Source: Hymenobacter sublimis (GTDB taxonomy: Bacteria > Bacteroidota > Bacteroidia > Cytophagales > Hymenobacteraceae). From it: 64,000 nucleotides of DNA. The DNA lies in assembly GCF_023101345.1 (NCBI RefSeq), contig NZ_CP095848.1:867501-931500 (forward strand). The letters run 5' to 3'. Positions within the stretch are counted from its first letter, which is position 1; each line of letters opens with the position of its first letter. Positions 17,507-26,769 of the stretch are shown here, piece by piece. The notes beneath the pieces were generated by a model, which made no database searches, was not told the origin of the DNA, and was given only the letters and a program-made list of their open reading frames with translations. The position numbers were made by a program, and so were the translations under genes.

Positions 17507-17821
17507 CTAGGCTCCGCTTGTAACCCCTTGCACTACCTGCCCCAACTGGGCCGCCGACACCACGCCCGCCTGCCGCCACACCGGCTGGCCTTTGTGGAAG
17601 AGAATCAGGGTAGGAATACTTTGCACCCGAAACTGCTGGGCCACGGCCTGGTTACGGTCCACGTCAATTTTAATGACTTTGACCTTGCCCTGATGCTGAG
17701 CCGCTACCTGCTCCAGAATGGGGGCCATGGTTTTGCAAGGGCCACACCAGTCGGCGTAAAAATCGACGAGCACCGGCATGCCGGGGCTGTTAATGAGTTC
17801 GGAAAAAGACTTTTTAGGCAT
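17507..17821 (-). CDS. trxA: Thioredoxin
   Basis: This is a 104-residue cytoplasmic disulfide reductase of normal thioredoxin length with no signal peptide. The redox motif WCGPC sits in VDFYADWCGPCKTMAPIL (about residues 21-38), with Asp in VDFYADW and the cis-Pro in SIPTLILF (IPTLILFHKG) as expected. It is transcribed on the same strand as the secreted protein at 17975-18415 but separated from it by a strong terminator, so it is probably expressed on its own. Confidence 0.95.
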   Translation of the reverse strand: MPKKSFSELINSPGMPVLVDFYADWCGPCKTMAPILEQVAAQHQGKVKVIKIDVDRNQAVAQQFRVQSIPTLILFHKGQPVWRQAGVVSAAQLGQVVQGVTSGA

Positions 17822-17911
17822 GAGTATTCGGTGCTTAGGCTAGGCTGGCCCCGCGCCAGCCCCCAAGCTTGTACGCGCAACTCTGCCGGAGGTAGCAGCC
17901 GAAGCGGCGAA

Positions 17912-17944
17912 CAAAAAAGCCCGGCGCTGCAACGCCGGGCTTTC
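17912..17944 (-). terminator. Rho-independent terminator between two minus-strand genes
   Basis: GCCCGGCG (17919-17926) pairs with CGCCGGGC (17933-17940) around a 6-nt loop. On the minus strand the stem is followed by six or more T (bases 17913-17918), so it ends the transcript of the gene at 17975-18415. Confidence 0.88.
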
Positions 17945-17974
17945 GCTTGTACTGAGTGGGTGAAAAGGAGGAGG

Positions 17975-18415
17975 TTAGTTCTTGCCTAGCAAGGTAACAT
18001 CATTTGCGACTTCAGAAAAGCTGAAGCGCCCTCCCACCACTTTTTTTCCGGCCACCTGGCATTCCCAAGTGTAGCGGCCGGGCTTGGCGCGGGCGGCCTC
18101 CCCGGTATCGGTTTTAAAGTAATCGGCCTCCGAGGCTTCCGAAGGGAAAATAACATCAATGCCGTTTTGGCCCTTGGCAATTTGCTTGGCCAGTACGTAC
18201 TCTTTGCCCGTTTCTTGGTTGATAACCACAAATTTAGCCGTGTAGGCTCCCAGTTGGCCGAACTTGTCCATTACGCCCAGCTTCACATAAGCATCCGTAG
18301 AAACCAGCCAAGTTTGCGCCCGCGAGGTGGTGGGAGCGAAAACAACCAGTGCCAGTAGCAAACCTGCTACCCGCACTATCCGAGACAAAGAAAAAGCAGG
18401 AGTAGAAACGCGCAT
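17975..18415 (-). CDS. Secreted protein of unknown function
   Basis: From ATG 18415 the product has 146 residues. It carries a signal peptide running through LLLALVVFAPTTSRAQ (cleavage near residue 34). The mature domain is beta-rich and looks like an immunoglobulin- or transthyretin-like fold (TAKFVVINQETGKEYVLAKQ, RYTWECQVAGKKVVGGRFSF). The frame remains open to 18685, but the extra residues are unlike a protein start and overlap the predicted promoter. I do not recognise the family. A convincing promoter (18516-18548) and terminator frame the gene, so it is a one-gene unit. Confidence 0.72.
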   Translation of the reverse strand: MRVSTPAFSLSRIVRVAGLLLALVVFAPTTSRAQTWLVSTDAYVKLGVMDKFGQLGAYTAKFVVINQETGKEYVLAKQIAKGQNGIDVIFPSEASEADYFKTDTGEAARAKPGRYTWECQVAGKKVVGGRFSFSEVANDVTLLGKN

Positions 18416-18515
18416 ACAAGAGCGGTGAAGAAGTGAAAAATAAGTAGTGCCAAAAAAGAAGAGTGAATCAACCCAAGAACCTGCGCCACTGAAACGCATA
18501 CAGCTGAGGTGCAAC

Positions 18516-18548
18516 CAAATATAGTTCTTATTTGAAAACGTAAACAAA
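18516..18548 (-). promoter_or_regulatory. Bacteroidetes promoter for the secreted protein gene
   Basis: On the minus strand TTTG (18545-18548) is followed after 21 bases by TATATTTG (18516-18523). This matches the -33 TTG / -7 TAnnTTTG pattern of Bacteroidetes. The predicted leader to ATG 18415 is about 95 nt, in an AT-rich stretch. Confidence 0.6.
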
Positions 18549-18638
18549 ATTTTGGCCTTTATTTTATCAACATAGCAAGATGGGACCAAAACCGCCAGCC
18601 AAGTGTTCTGAAGCAGATTAGAGCCCAGAAGTAACACC

Positions 18639-18956
18639 ATGCGCAGAAGAAAGCAGGAATGGACGCCGCCGGAGGCCTTAACCAACGAAACCCGCTGTGG
18701 CTTATGCGAGCGGGAAGTGCAGCATACCTCTCGCCACCATTTGGTACCCCGCGAAGAAGGCGGCCGCTACGGTCCAACCGTGGAGTTGTGCCAGCCCTGC
18801 CATAGTACCATTCATTTGCTGCTCTCCAACCGCGAGCTGGCCCGGCATTACAACAGTGTGGAGCGCCTGCGCCAGGCGGAGGAGCTGCAGAAATACTTGC
18901 ACTGGGTGCGGCGCAACCGGGTAGAGCGCATCAGCAACCGGCGGGCGCGGCGGTAG
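18639..18956 (+). CDS. HNH endonuclease domain protein
   Basis: This is a 105-residue basic protein consisting of a single HNH fold. Zinc-binding Cys20 and Cys23 (CGLC) pair with Cys51 and Cys54 (CQPC). SRHHLVPRE supplies catalytic His33/His34, and His55 and His59 follow in CHSTIH. It probably nicks or cuts DNA, or acts in an unknown defence or repair role. The C-terminus is Arg-rich (RRNRVERISNRRARR). The gene at 19017 starts 60 bases downstream on the same strand. Confidence 0.88.
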   Translation: MRRRKQEWTPPEALTNETRCGLCEREVQHTSRHHLVPREEGGRYGPTVELCQPCHSTIHLLLSNRELARHYNSVERLRQAEELQKYLHWVRRNRVERISNRRARR

Positions 18957-18982
18957 GAGCCGGTAGTAGGCCCGTCGGCGAG

Positions 18983-18990
18983 TACCTTTG
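18983..18990 (+). promoter_or_regulatory. Putative -7 element before the DUF6687-like gene
   Basis: TACCTTTG (TAnnTTTG) lies 26 bases before the ATG at 19017. No TTG -33 box is seen, so this is weak. Confidence 0.3.
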
Positions 18991-19016
18991 CCTGGCCAGC
19001 TCTACCTTCTCAGCGC

Positions 19017-20123
19017 ATGACTCCCAAGCACTTTGTTCCCTTTCAGCAACTCCGCCAGCAGCCCACCATTGCAGTGGATAGCACCGGGCTGGGCGCGGTT
19101 CTCACGCTAGCGCACTGGCGCGGAGCCACTACCCCCGAACTCTTGCGGGACGATACCAGCGCCGGGTCGGTGCTGCGTGCGTTGCGGGAGCCTACCACGT
19201 CCGGTCTGGAAGCGGCCGCCGTGACGGCCAATCACTTTGATATAGACGGATTTGTGGGCGTGTGGGCGCTGCTGAATCCGGCACTGGCTTTGCGCCACGA
19301 GCCGTTGCTACGACAGGTGGCCACCCTCGGCGACTTCCGGGAAATCAACTGGGCCAATCCGCTGGCCGACCATGCCCTGCAGCTGGTATGCTGGCTGAAT
19401 GCCGAGGAAAAAAACCGTTTCTACGAGCCCTTTGGAGCCCCGGCCCGGCGCCGCCGGGAAGACGAAGCTTCGGCGGAGAAGTTTGCCTGGTTTCTGCCGC
19501 GCTTTGCGGCCGTGCTGGAAAACCCGGCTGTAGGGCAGGCCGCCTGGGAGCCGGAATATGGCCGCGTAAAGCAGGCCGCGGCCATTATGCAAAGTCCTGC
19601 CACCACCATCCGACGCTACCCCGAAATTGGCCTGACGGTAGTGCGTACGCCGGAACCCGTGCCCTACTACGCCCTCTTTGGCCCCACAACTGGCACCGAC
19701 ATGGTGCTAAGCCTGTATGATGGGCAGCGCTACGAACTTGAGTATAAGTACACCACCTGGATTGACCTCGAAAGCCGCCCTACGCTGCCGCGCCTACCCC
19801 TGCAGGCGCTGGCAAACTGCCTGAACGAGCTGGAAATGGGGGCGCGTCGTTGGACCTTCGACGGCATCACCGACACGGGCCCCTTGCTGCGCCTGAGTGG
19901 CAAAGGTCTCACCAAAGCCCAGCGCTACGCTGACCCCGACCAGCGACCCATCTATTCATCTGCCATTCCACCCGCACAACTTGAGGAAGAAGTGGTAGCG
20001 TTTTTCCGCAGCCACTACGCGGGCGTTGAGCCCCGGCGCTATTGGAGTTGGGCCGATATTCGGGCGGTAGGCGAGGTAGAACAGCACCGTATTAGTTCGA
20101 GCGCCGGGAGGAAGCTGGGGTAA
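19017..20123 (+). CDS. DUF6687-like protein
   Basis: This is a 368-residue soluble protein with no signal peptide. The block VTANHFDIDGFVGVWALLNP (about residues 64-83) is the most conserved-looking part. Its NHFDIDG resembles the metal-binding DHH-type motif NHxDxDG of phosphoesterases, but no catalytic set can be completed by eye. The C-terminal half has RYELEYKYTTWIDLESRP. I recall this as the DUF6687 family, with no established function. It follows the HNH gene and ends convergent with sbcC, 66 bases away. Confidence 0.65.
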   Translation: MTPKHFVPFQQLRQQPTIAVDSTGLGAVLTLAHWRGATTPELLRDDTSAGSVLRALREPTTSGLEAAAVTANHFDIDGFVGVWALLNPALALRHEPLLRQVATLGDFREINWANPLADHALQLVCWLNAEEKNRFYEPFGAPARRRREDEASAEKFAWFLPRFAAVLENPAVGQAAWEPEYGRVKQAAAIMQSPATTIRRYPEIGLTVVRTPEPVPYYALFGPTTGTDMVLSLYDGQRYELEYKYTTWIDLESRPTLPRLPLQALANCLNELEMGARRWTFDGITDTGPLLRLSGKGLTKAQRYADPDQRPIYSSAIPPAQLEEEVVAFFRSHYAGVEPRRYWSWADIRAVGEVEQHRISSSAGRKLG

Positions 20124-20189
20124 CTATTTCAGTGGTTAACCCACATGCTTCCCGCGCTCGAAATCACACGGCATTATCAGGCACAGCTT

Positions 20190-23100
20190 CTACACTTCCT
20201 GCCCGAACCCGAGCACTTGCAGGGAGCTAACCCCGCCGGCCCCTTTGCGCACGCTGATCTGGGTAGTGACCCGCTCCTTCAGCGCCTCCACGTGCGAGAT
20301 GATGCCGATGGTTTTGCCCGTACCCTGCAGCATTTCCAGGGCCGAAAGGGCTACGTCCAGCGTGTCTGGGTCAAGGGTACCGAAGCCCTCGTCGATGAAG
20401 AGCGTGTCAATCTGGGTGCGGCGGCCGGCCAGCTCCGAGAGGCCCAGGGCCAGGGCCAGGCTCACCAGAAAGCTTTCCCCGCCCGACAGCGAGTTCATGG
20501 ACCGCACGGAGCTGGCCTGGTACTCATCCTGAATCAGCAAGTCGAGGTGCTGCTCCGGGTTGCGCAGGATGCGGTAACGGTCCGTAAAGCGGTGCAGGTG
20601 GCGGTTGGCCAGGTCTACGAGGCGAGCCAAGGTGAGGCCCTGGGCAAACTCACTGAATTTCTTGCCATCAGCGGAGCCGATAAGTTCCGTCAGCTGCCGC
20701 CAGCGCTGGGCTTCCTGCTGTTGCTTTTCCAGTTGGGCGGCCAGGGCAGCGTGGCGCTCCTGCCCGGCGCGGTGGCTGCCCAGGCGCTCCTGCCGCTGCC
20801 CCAGCTGCTGATTCAGAGAGGCGAGCTGGTGGTTGTTGGTAGTGATTTGCTGGTCAATGCTTTCCAGTGGGTCCGGGCTGAGGGCGCGGGCTTCTTCCTG
20901 TTCTAGCTGCTGGGTGGTTTCGGCTAGGGTTTGCGCCGCGAGGGCCGCTTCCTGCTCCTGGCGGCGTAGTTGGTTTTGCAGGGTGTGCAGCTCCGCATCG
21001 GGGAGCAATAATGCGGGCAGGGCGGCTGGGTCGGGCGCTAGGCCGGCAGTAATGAGGGCTGCCGTAAGGGTAGCGTGGCGTTGCTGGCGCGTTTGCGCCT
21101 GTTGCTCGGCATCCTGCTCGTGCTGGTGCAGGCGGGCGGTAGCCACCGTCAGGGCCGTATCGTGCTGCTGAAACTGCTGCTCAGCCTGCTGCCGGCGTTG
21201 ATCAGTAGCGCGCACGGCTTCCTCTAGCTGCCGACGGACCTGGGCCACGTTAGGTTCTGGCAGGAGCTGGTGGCGCTGCTGCTGCTGCTGCTGAATGGCC
21301 TGGTGCTGCTCTACGAGGCCTTGCTTGCGGGTGCGGAGCCAAGTGTGCAGCTCCTCCTTTGCCGCCTCCGACTTCTCCGCTTCCACACTCACGCCGCTTA
21401 GCTCCTGTTTGGCCGTATTGAGCTGCTGTCGGTTCTGCTCAAACTCACCGATTCGCACTCGCGCCTGCTCCATTAGGGCGCGGCCGTTTTCTTCCGTAAA
21501 GGTCAGCCCGAAGCTCTGGGCCTGACTTTGAATCATGCTGCGGGCGGTGGGCACCCGGTCCTCGGCGTCGGCCAACTCCTTTTCCAGCTGCGTAACCGTC
21601 TGGGCGTACTCCTGCTGCTGGCGGGTGGCGGCTTCGTGCTGCGTTAGGGCCTGCTGAAGGCGCTGCTCGGCGGCTGCCCGCTGGTCGCGCAGCTGGCGCA
21701 GCTCCTGCACCAAGGCTTTGATTTCCTCAGCGGCAGCTTTTTCGGCCGTTTCGGGTAAGAGCTGGATGCTGTCCGGAGCGGTAGGCGCCGGCTCCGGGCC
21801 CGACTGCTCCAGCATGGTTACGTAGGTGTTCAGGCGATTGAAGCGGGTGCCCAGGGCCCGCACGCGCTGGCTCATATCTTCCTCCCGCTGCCGGTCGCGC
21901 TGAAACGTGTCTTCGCTTACTCCCAGCACGCCGGCCAGGTAGGGGTGCTCGGTGGCTCCACACACGGGGCAGGGCTGGCCGTTTTCCAGCAGTTGGCGGG
22001 TGTCGGTGTGGGAAAGGATGAGCTGCTGCATGTGCAGGCTGCGGCGCAAGTCGTCCCAGTGCTGCTGCTCCCGCTCTTGCTCCTGGTGCAGGCCACCTAC
22101 GTGGTAGCGCAGGCGCAGCAGCCAGCCGTCGCGGGTAGTGCTGGCGGTGGTGTGCTGGGCAGTTAAGACAGCGAGTTGGTGGCGGGCCTCTTCGGCGGCG
22201 GCGTGGTGGGTAGCGGCGAAGGTAGCGGCTTGCTGCTGGCGTTGCCGGGCTTCGTGCAGGCGCTGGCGCAGCTGGCCCAACTCGGCTTTCAGGTGCTCCC
22301 AGTGCTGCAGGTTAGCCGATAGTTCGGGTAAGCCTTCGGCTAGTTCTCCGGCGGTGGCGTTCAGCGTCAGCCACTTATCTAAGTCGCGCACTTGCTCCCG
22401 GAGGATGCGGACCCGGCTGCCGGCTTGTTCGGCGGCGGCCTTCAGGCGCTTGCACTGCTCGTTTTTCTCCTCGTATTCAGCCTTGCCTTGGGTTAGTAGT
22501 CGGTGCGCCTCGGCTAGCTGGTGGTCGAGCAGCTCGGCCTCGCGCAGCTTGGGGTCCTGCTGCTCCCGCGTGGTACTCGCCTGCTCGTGGGCCTGGCAGG
22601 CGCTGGTGCGGGCCGTTTCGGCGGTGGCGCGGCGCTCCTGTAACTGAGGCAGCTGCCCGCGGAGCTGGTTTACTTCCCGGCCCAGGCGGCTCAGCTGCTC
22701 ATCGGCCTGGCGCAAGAGGGCGTAATCGGTGGCGAAGGGCGCGGCCTGCTGGTGCAAGGCCAAACGCTGACGCAGCGGAGCCAGGGTTTCGGCCTGGGTT
22801 GTGAGTTGCTGCTGGCGCTGCTGGGTAGCGTGCAGTTTCTGGCGCAGCTCGCGCAGGCGCAAATGCCACTGCCGGGCCTCGCGCAGCTGTTCCTGGGTGG
22901 CGCTGGCAGCGTTTAACTGGGCTGTGAGCTGCTGAACTTCTGCCTCCAGAAACGCTACTTCCTCCGGGGAAAGCAACACCACGCCAGCCAAACCGGCTCG
23001 CAGTTGCTCCACCCGCTGGCTTTCCTGCTTGGCCTGCTCAAAAGCGGCCCGCGAGATGTCGGAGTATTTACGGGTGTCGGTAATCTTTTCCAGGAGCTGG

Positions 23101-23624
23101 GCCCGCTCGCCCGCCGGAGCCTTCAGGAAGCGGGTGAAGTCGCCCTGGGCCAACAGCACGGACCGCAGAAACTGCTTGTATTCCAGGCCACTGACGTCGG
23201 CAATGCGGCCCGGAACCTTCGATTTATAGGTTTCCAGAAAGGGCCAGGTTTCTTCCCCATTCTCGGCTATTTTTCGCTCGCTCAGCTCCATGCGCGGGTC
23301 TTGGAGCTTGCCCTCAGGGCGCTTGCGGGCGCGGTACTGCCCCCACTTCGAGCGGTATTGCTGGCCGTTTACTTCAAACTCTACCTCCGCCCAACTCTCG
23401 CCCGTACCGTGGCTCATTACGTGCTCGGGGCCGCTGGTTTCGTGGCGCGGTACCTGCCCGTACAGGGCCAGGGTAATGGCGTCAAGAATGGTGGTTTTGC
23501 CCGCGCCAGTGGGGCCGGTAATGGCAAACAAGCCCGCATCGGCCAGGGGCGTCTGGCTGAAATCAACGGTATGCTCCCCGCGCAGGGAGTTCAAATTGTA
23601 AAAGCGGACGCGGAGAATTTTCAT
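20190..23624 (-). CDS. sbcC: Exonuclease subunit SbcC (Rad50-like ATPase)
   Basis: This 1,144-residue SMC-like ATPase works with the nuclease SbcD to cut DNA hairpins and double-strand ends. Walker A GPTGAGKTT is at 37-45. Long Gln/Glu-rich coiled coils flank the zinc hook QPCPVCGATEHP, and the signature LSGGES plus Walker B TLFIDEGFGTLD are near the C-terminus. ATG 23624 is chosen because MKILRVRFYNLNSLRG is the canonical start; the frame upstream adds 13 residues. sbcD is usually adjacent, but here it lies about 25 kb away (48393-49625). Confidence 0.95.
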   Translation of the reverse strand: MKILRVRFYNLNSLRGEHTVDFSQTPLADAGLFAITGPTGAGKTTILDAITLALYGQVPRHETSGPEHVMSHGTGESWAEVEFEVNGQQYRSKWGQYRARKRPEGKLQDPRMELSERKIAENGEETWPFLETYKSKVPGRIADVSGLEYKQFLRSVLLAQGDFTRFLKAPAGERAQLLEKITDTRKYSDISRAAFEQAKQESQRVEQLRAGLAGVVLLSPEEVAFLEAEVQQLTAQLNAASATQEQLREARQWHLRLRELRQKLHATQQRQQQLTTQAETLAPLRQRLALHQQAAPFATDYALLRQADEQLSRLGREVNQLRGQLPQLQERRATAETARTSACQAHEQASTTREQQDPKLREAELLDHQLAEAHRLLTQGKAEYEEKNEQCKRLKAAAEQAGSRVRILREQVRDLDKWLTLNATAGELAEGLPELSANLQHWEHLKAELGQLRQRLHEARQRQQQAATFAATHHAAAEEARHQLAVLTAQHTTASTTRDGWLLRLRYHVGGLHQEQEREQQHWDDLRRSLHMQQLILSHTDTRQLLENGQPCPVCGATEHPYLAGVLGVSEDTFQRDRQREEDMSQRVRALGTRFNRLNTYVTMLEQSGPEPAPTAPDSIQLLPETAEKAAAEEIKALVQELRQLRDQRAAAEQRLQQALTQHEAATRQQQEYAQTVTQLEKELADAEDRVPTARSMIQSQAQSFGLTFTEENGRALMEQARVRIGEFEQNRQQLNTAKQELSGVSVEAEKSEAAKEELHTWLRTRKQGLVEQHQAIQQQQQQRHQLLPEPNVAQVRRQLEEAVRATDQRRQQAEQQFQQHDTALTVATARLHQHEQDAEQQAQTRQQRHATLTAALITAGLAPDPAALPALLLPDAELHTLQNQLRRQEQEAALAAQTLAETTQQLEQEEARALSPDPLESIDQQITTNNHQLASLNQQLGQRQERLGSHRAGQERHAALAAQLEKQQQEAQRWRQLTELIGSADGKKFSEFAQGLTLARLVDLANRHLHRFTDRYRILRNPEQHLDLLIQDEYQASSVRSMNSLSGGESFLVSLALALGLSELAGRRTQIDTLFIDEGFGTLDPDTLDVALSALEMLQGTGKTIGIISHVEALKERVTTQISVRKGAGGVSSLQVLGFGQEV

Positions 23625-23694
23625 GCGGGCAACGACAACTATAGAGCGACCAGGAAAGCCCAATTCAGACGAGAAAGGACTTCGTGAGCTTCTA

Positions 23695-23702
23695 CAAAGG
23701 TA
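23695..23702 (-). promoter_or_regulatory. Putative -7 element for sbcC
   Basis: On the minus strand the sequence is TACCTTTG, 70 bases before the ATG at 23624. The nearest TTG is only 14 bases further upstream, so support is partial. Confidence 0.35.
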
Positions 23703-23750
23703 ACCGTCGCCGGGCGCAATATATTCCCGTCAGCCCGCGCCCTTTTGCGG

Positions 23751-23814
23751 GGGTAGCAACGTCGGTGGGCTGATGTAGCTTAAGTTTCTGCTAGCTCGCA
23801 CTTCGTTGCTACCC
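23751..23814. repeat. 11-bp inverted repeat between sbcC and helD
   Basis: GGGTAGCAACG (23751-23761) and CGTTGCTACCC (23804-23814) are perfect reverse complements with a 42-base spacer. The spacer contains smaller self-complementary pieces. It lies in the 5' region of sbcC, just beyond the helD stop. Confidence 0.6.
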
Positions 23815-23863
23815 TTACTTAGCCGCCAGGGTGAGTGCCTGTAGGCCTAAAGCAACCATATTC

Positions 23864-25915
23864 TCAGGCCGAAAGAAAAGTGGTTAAAACACCCGTGTAG
23901 GTTAGCGTGAGCTGGTGCATGGCCCGGGTGCAGGCCACGTACAGCATGCTCTTATCTACCTCCGTTTTGTAATTGCGGGCCGAGGCAAAGGGCACGATTA
24001 CGGCATCGAACTCCAGGCCCTTGGCCAGATGAGCCGTGGTGATGATAACCCCTTCTTTAAAGGAAGTGGAGTCAGCCGTGAGCAAATGCACGTTGGGGGC
24101 TTGCAGGGCCTGGTAAGCCTTTTGGGCCTGACGCGGGGTTTTGCAGATAACGCCCAGGGATTGATGGCCGGAGCCCCCGAAGGCCGTAACCAGCTGCGTT
24201 AGCGTCTGCAACTCCTCGTCGGGGCTAGAGCAGGGCCTGATGACTGGCTCCGGTCCGTGCCGCTCCAGCGGAATGATGTTGGGGTTGGGCGTAATGCGCT
24301 GGGCAAAGGCCGTAATTTCTACCGTGGAGCGGTAGCTGCGGTAGAGCTTCACGATATCGGCCTGCGGGAATACCCGCTCAATGGTTTCGGCGGAGGAGGC
24401 GCTGTAGGGGTTTACCGTCTGGCTGACGTCGCCCAGAATGGTCTTGCGGCAATGGAACAGCCGGGACAGCACGGCGTACTGCACGGGGGTGTAGTCCTGC
24501 ATTTCATCTACCAGCAAGTGCTTGACGTGGTCGTAGGCCGTGATGCCTTCCAGGCGCAGGCGCAGGTAAATCAGGGCAAACACGTCGGCGTACTCCAGGT
24601 GCAGGCGGTGCGCGTCGAGCTTTAGCAGCTCGGGCCGGCCAATCCAGCGGTAAAAATCCCGGTAGAGGTCCAGCACATTAGTAAGCTTGAACATACGCGG
24701 AATGGCTTCCCCAATGGTGGCTTTCTCCTGCCCCGTCAGCTTGCGGCCGGCAGCGTCCCGCACGTAGGCCCTCACATCATTGGCAACCAGGGGGAAGCGT
24801 TTCAGGAGCGGCACCCGGTGGTAGGTCCTGAACTTCTGCTGCAGAACGGCGGCGGGAACAACAGTCCGACCTACCCGCAGCTCTGCCACGCTGAAGTAGT
24901 GATTCTCAATGTGCAGCAGGTACTGATTCAGCTGACTCAGAAACTCAAAGGAAGACTTAAACCGAATCCGCTCAATAAAGGCCGGGTCATGCTGCTCCAG
25001 CAGGGCAGAAACCTGCTCAAAGAAGGTCTGAAATTGGTACCGATTTTCGAGTAGGTCGGCCGCCAGTTCTTCCATGCCCAGCTCGGGAATGTGCTCCTCG
25101 CCCAGCTCAGGCAACACGTTGGAGATATAGTCGGCGAAGACTTTGTTGGGCGAGATGATGAGCACGTCCTTGGCCGCAATACTTTCCCGGTAGCGATACA
25201 GCAGGAAGGCAATGCGGTGCAGGGCAATGGAGGTTTTGCCCGAACCGGCCACGCCCTGAATAACCATCACCGAGGCCTCCTCATTGCGAATCACCGCGTT
25301 CTGGTCGCGCTGAATAGTGGCGACGATGTTCTTCATCTTGTCGTCGGAGGACTTGGCTAGCTCCCGCTGCAGCACATCGTCGTGAATGTTCACGTCGCTG
25401 TCCAGCAAGAACTCCAAGCGCCCGTCCCGGATCTTGTACTGCCTCTTTAGCGCAATGCTGCCCTGCACGGTGCCCGACGGGGTAGGGTAGGAGGCAGGTC
25501 CCAGCTCGAAATCATAGAACAAGGAAGAAATGGGCGCCCGCCAGTCATAAATCAGGTTCTGGCGCTGCTGCTCATCAAAAAAGGAATACACCCCAATGTA
25601 CACCGGCGTAGCCTGCGGCTGCGGTGGGGTAGCAAAATCAATCCGGCCAAAGTAAGGCGACTGACCCAGCTTCAGCAGCCGGCGCTTCCGGCTCACGGCC
25701 GCCTCGCCCGTGAAAGCCATGCGGTTGATGGACTGGCCAGCCGCTACCATATCGGCCTCATCCATACCTGACTGGTGCTCGTGGATGTACTGCTTTTTCT
25801 GCCGCAGCTCGTCGGAAAACTGCCGCACGGCATCGTCTACCCGCCGGACGGCCAGCGTTAGTTTCTCCTTAATTTCTTCCAGGTATTCTCGTTCTTCCTG
25901 CTCGGTTGCGTTCAT
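23864..25915 (-). CDS. helD: HelD-like UvrD/Rep-family helicase
   Basis: This 683-residue superfamily-1 ATPase is related to HelD, the factor that releases stalled RNA polymerase. An N-terminal coiled coil (about 5-45, EREYLEEIKEKL...) precedes the HelD-type block QRQNLIYDWRAPISSLFYDF. Walker A is GVAGSGKTSIALHR (about 221-234), and motif II LLVDEMQDYTP and the late AKGLEFDAVIVPFA motif follow. ATG 25915 is preferred to the adjacent GTG 25918. UvrD would lack the N-terminal coiled coil and the WRAPISS block. It is co-directional with sbcC, 200 bases upstream of it. Confidence 0.88.
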   Translation of the reverse strand: MNATEQEEREYLEEIKEKLTLAVRRVDDAVRQFSDELRQKKQYIHEHQSGMDEADMVAAGQSINRMAFTGEAAVSRKRRLLKLGQSPYFGRIDFATPPQPQATPVYIGVYSFFDEQQRQNLIYDWRAPISSLFYDFELGPASYPTPSGTVQGSIALKRQYKIRDGRLEFLLDSDVNIHDDVLQRELAKSSDDKMKNIVATIQRDQNAVIRNEEASVMVIQGVAGSGKTSIALHRIAFLLYRYRESIAAKDVLIISPNKVFADYISNVLPELGEEHIPELGMEELAADLLENRYQFQTFFEQVSALLEQHDPAFIERIRFKSSFEFLSQLNQYLLHIENHYFSVAELRVGRTVVPAAVLQQKFRTYHRVPLLKRFPLVANDVRAYVRDAAGRKLTGQEKATIGEAIPRMFKLTNVLDLYRDFYRWIGRPELLKLDAHRLHLEYADVFALIYLRLRLEGITAYDHVKHLLVDEMQDYTPVQYAVLSRLFHCRKTILGDVSQTVNPYSASSAETIERVFPQADIVKLYRSYRSTVEITAFAQRITPNPNIIPLERHGPEPVIRPCSSPDEELQTLTQLVTAFGGSGHQSLGVICKTPRQAQKAYQALQAPNVHLLTADSTSFKEGVIITTAHLAKGLEFDAVIVPFASARNYKTEVDKSMLYVACTRAMHQLTLTYTGVLTTFLSA

Positions 25916-26106
25916 CACGGGCTGCGCTTGAGGAATAAGAGGGCAAAGGTGAGGGCAATTTCTGGGCTGCCGAAGTAGCGGGCCTATTTTGTTGGTCTGG
26001 CTGCCCGTGGAGGTAGCTGCGGCCGGCCGCTTGTCTTCCGCTTCGGTTGAATACGCTTGTGTTTCTAGTTCCTCCTAGGGTAAGAGAAGATGTGTGCCAC
26101 AAACAG

Positions 26107-26148
26107 AAACGTCATGCAGAGCCGGAGGCACTGCATGACGTTCTTTTG
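26107..26148. repeat. Short GTCAT-family palindrome
   Basis: AACGTCATGCAG (26108-26119) and CTGCATGACGTT (26131-26142) form a perfect 12-bp stem with an 11-nt loop, followed by CTTTT. It is one of two short (solo) elements in the window. Confidence 0.75.
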
Positions 26149-26176
26149 ACCTACATTTCATAAAAATCCAGGTCAT

Positions 26177-26713
26177 ATGCATATCCGTCTCCTGGCCGAC
26201 GCTTGCCAACGGGCCGCTACCCTCGCCGGGGTAGTAGCCGTGCTGGCTGCTGGCAGCACCCCGGCCTGTACCGTGCAAAAAGCGCCTTCTGCCGCGCTGG
26301 CTGTCCTGCCGCCTCCGCCCGTGTCCCCGGAGCTGTTCCGCACCATTGCCCGCCTGGATAGCGCCATGTTCGCCGCCTTCAACCGCCACGACGCCGCCCA
26401 GCTGCAAACCTTCTTCGCCGAAGACCTGGAGTTCTACCACGACAAGGGCGGCCTGGCCAACTTCGAGCAAACCATGCAAGGTTTTCGCAACCTGTTTGCC
26501 CAGAACAAAACCACCGGCCTGAACCGCCAGCTCGTGCCCGGCACCCTGGAAGTGTACCCTATCAGCAACTACGGGGCCGTAGAAACCTACCAGCACCGCT
26601 TCTGCCATGTCGAGAACGGCAAAGACGACTGCGGCACCTTCAAGAACCTAATGGTGTGGCGCCTCCGCGACGGGCAATGGAAAGTGACGCGGGTAGTGAG
26701 TTATGGGCATTGA
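26177..26713 (+). CDS. Secreted NTF2-like (DUF4440) protein
   Basis: The protein has 178 residues. A hydrophobic N-terminus ends near AAGSTPAC; the Cys could be lipidated, but the lipobox is imperfect, so ordinary secretion is also possible. A proline-rich linker is followed by a SnoaL/NTF2-like domain from about residue 55. That domain runs LDSAMFAAFNRHDAAQLQTF, then FAEDLEFYHDKGGLANF and RLRDGQWKVTRVVSYGH, the usual DUF4440 pattern. Ligand and reaction are unknown; family members are small-molecule-binding or enzyme-like. It stands alone between helD and a low-GC gene. Confidence 0.82.
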   Translation: MHIRLLADACQRAATLAGVVAVLAAGSTPACTVQKAPSAALAVLPPPPVSPELFRTIARLDSAMFAAFNRHDAAQLQTFFAEDLEFYHDKGGLANFEQTMQGFRNLFAQNKTTGLNRQLVPGTLEVYPISNYGAVETYQHRFCHVENGKDDCGTFKNLMVWRLRDGQWKVTRVVSYGH

Positions 26714-26769
26714 GGGTAGTATTGCCTTGTTTCTAGGGGACTAGAAGAACGTAATTTCTGTTTTGAGCA

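Noticed and set aside
20145..20906. 253-codon plus-strand frame opposite sbcC
   Set aside because: It is antisense to the SbcC ATPase C-terminus, which has intact signature and Walker B motifs.
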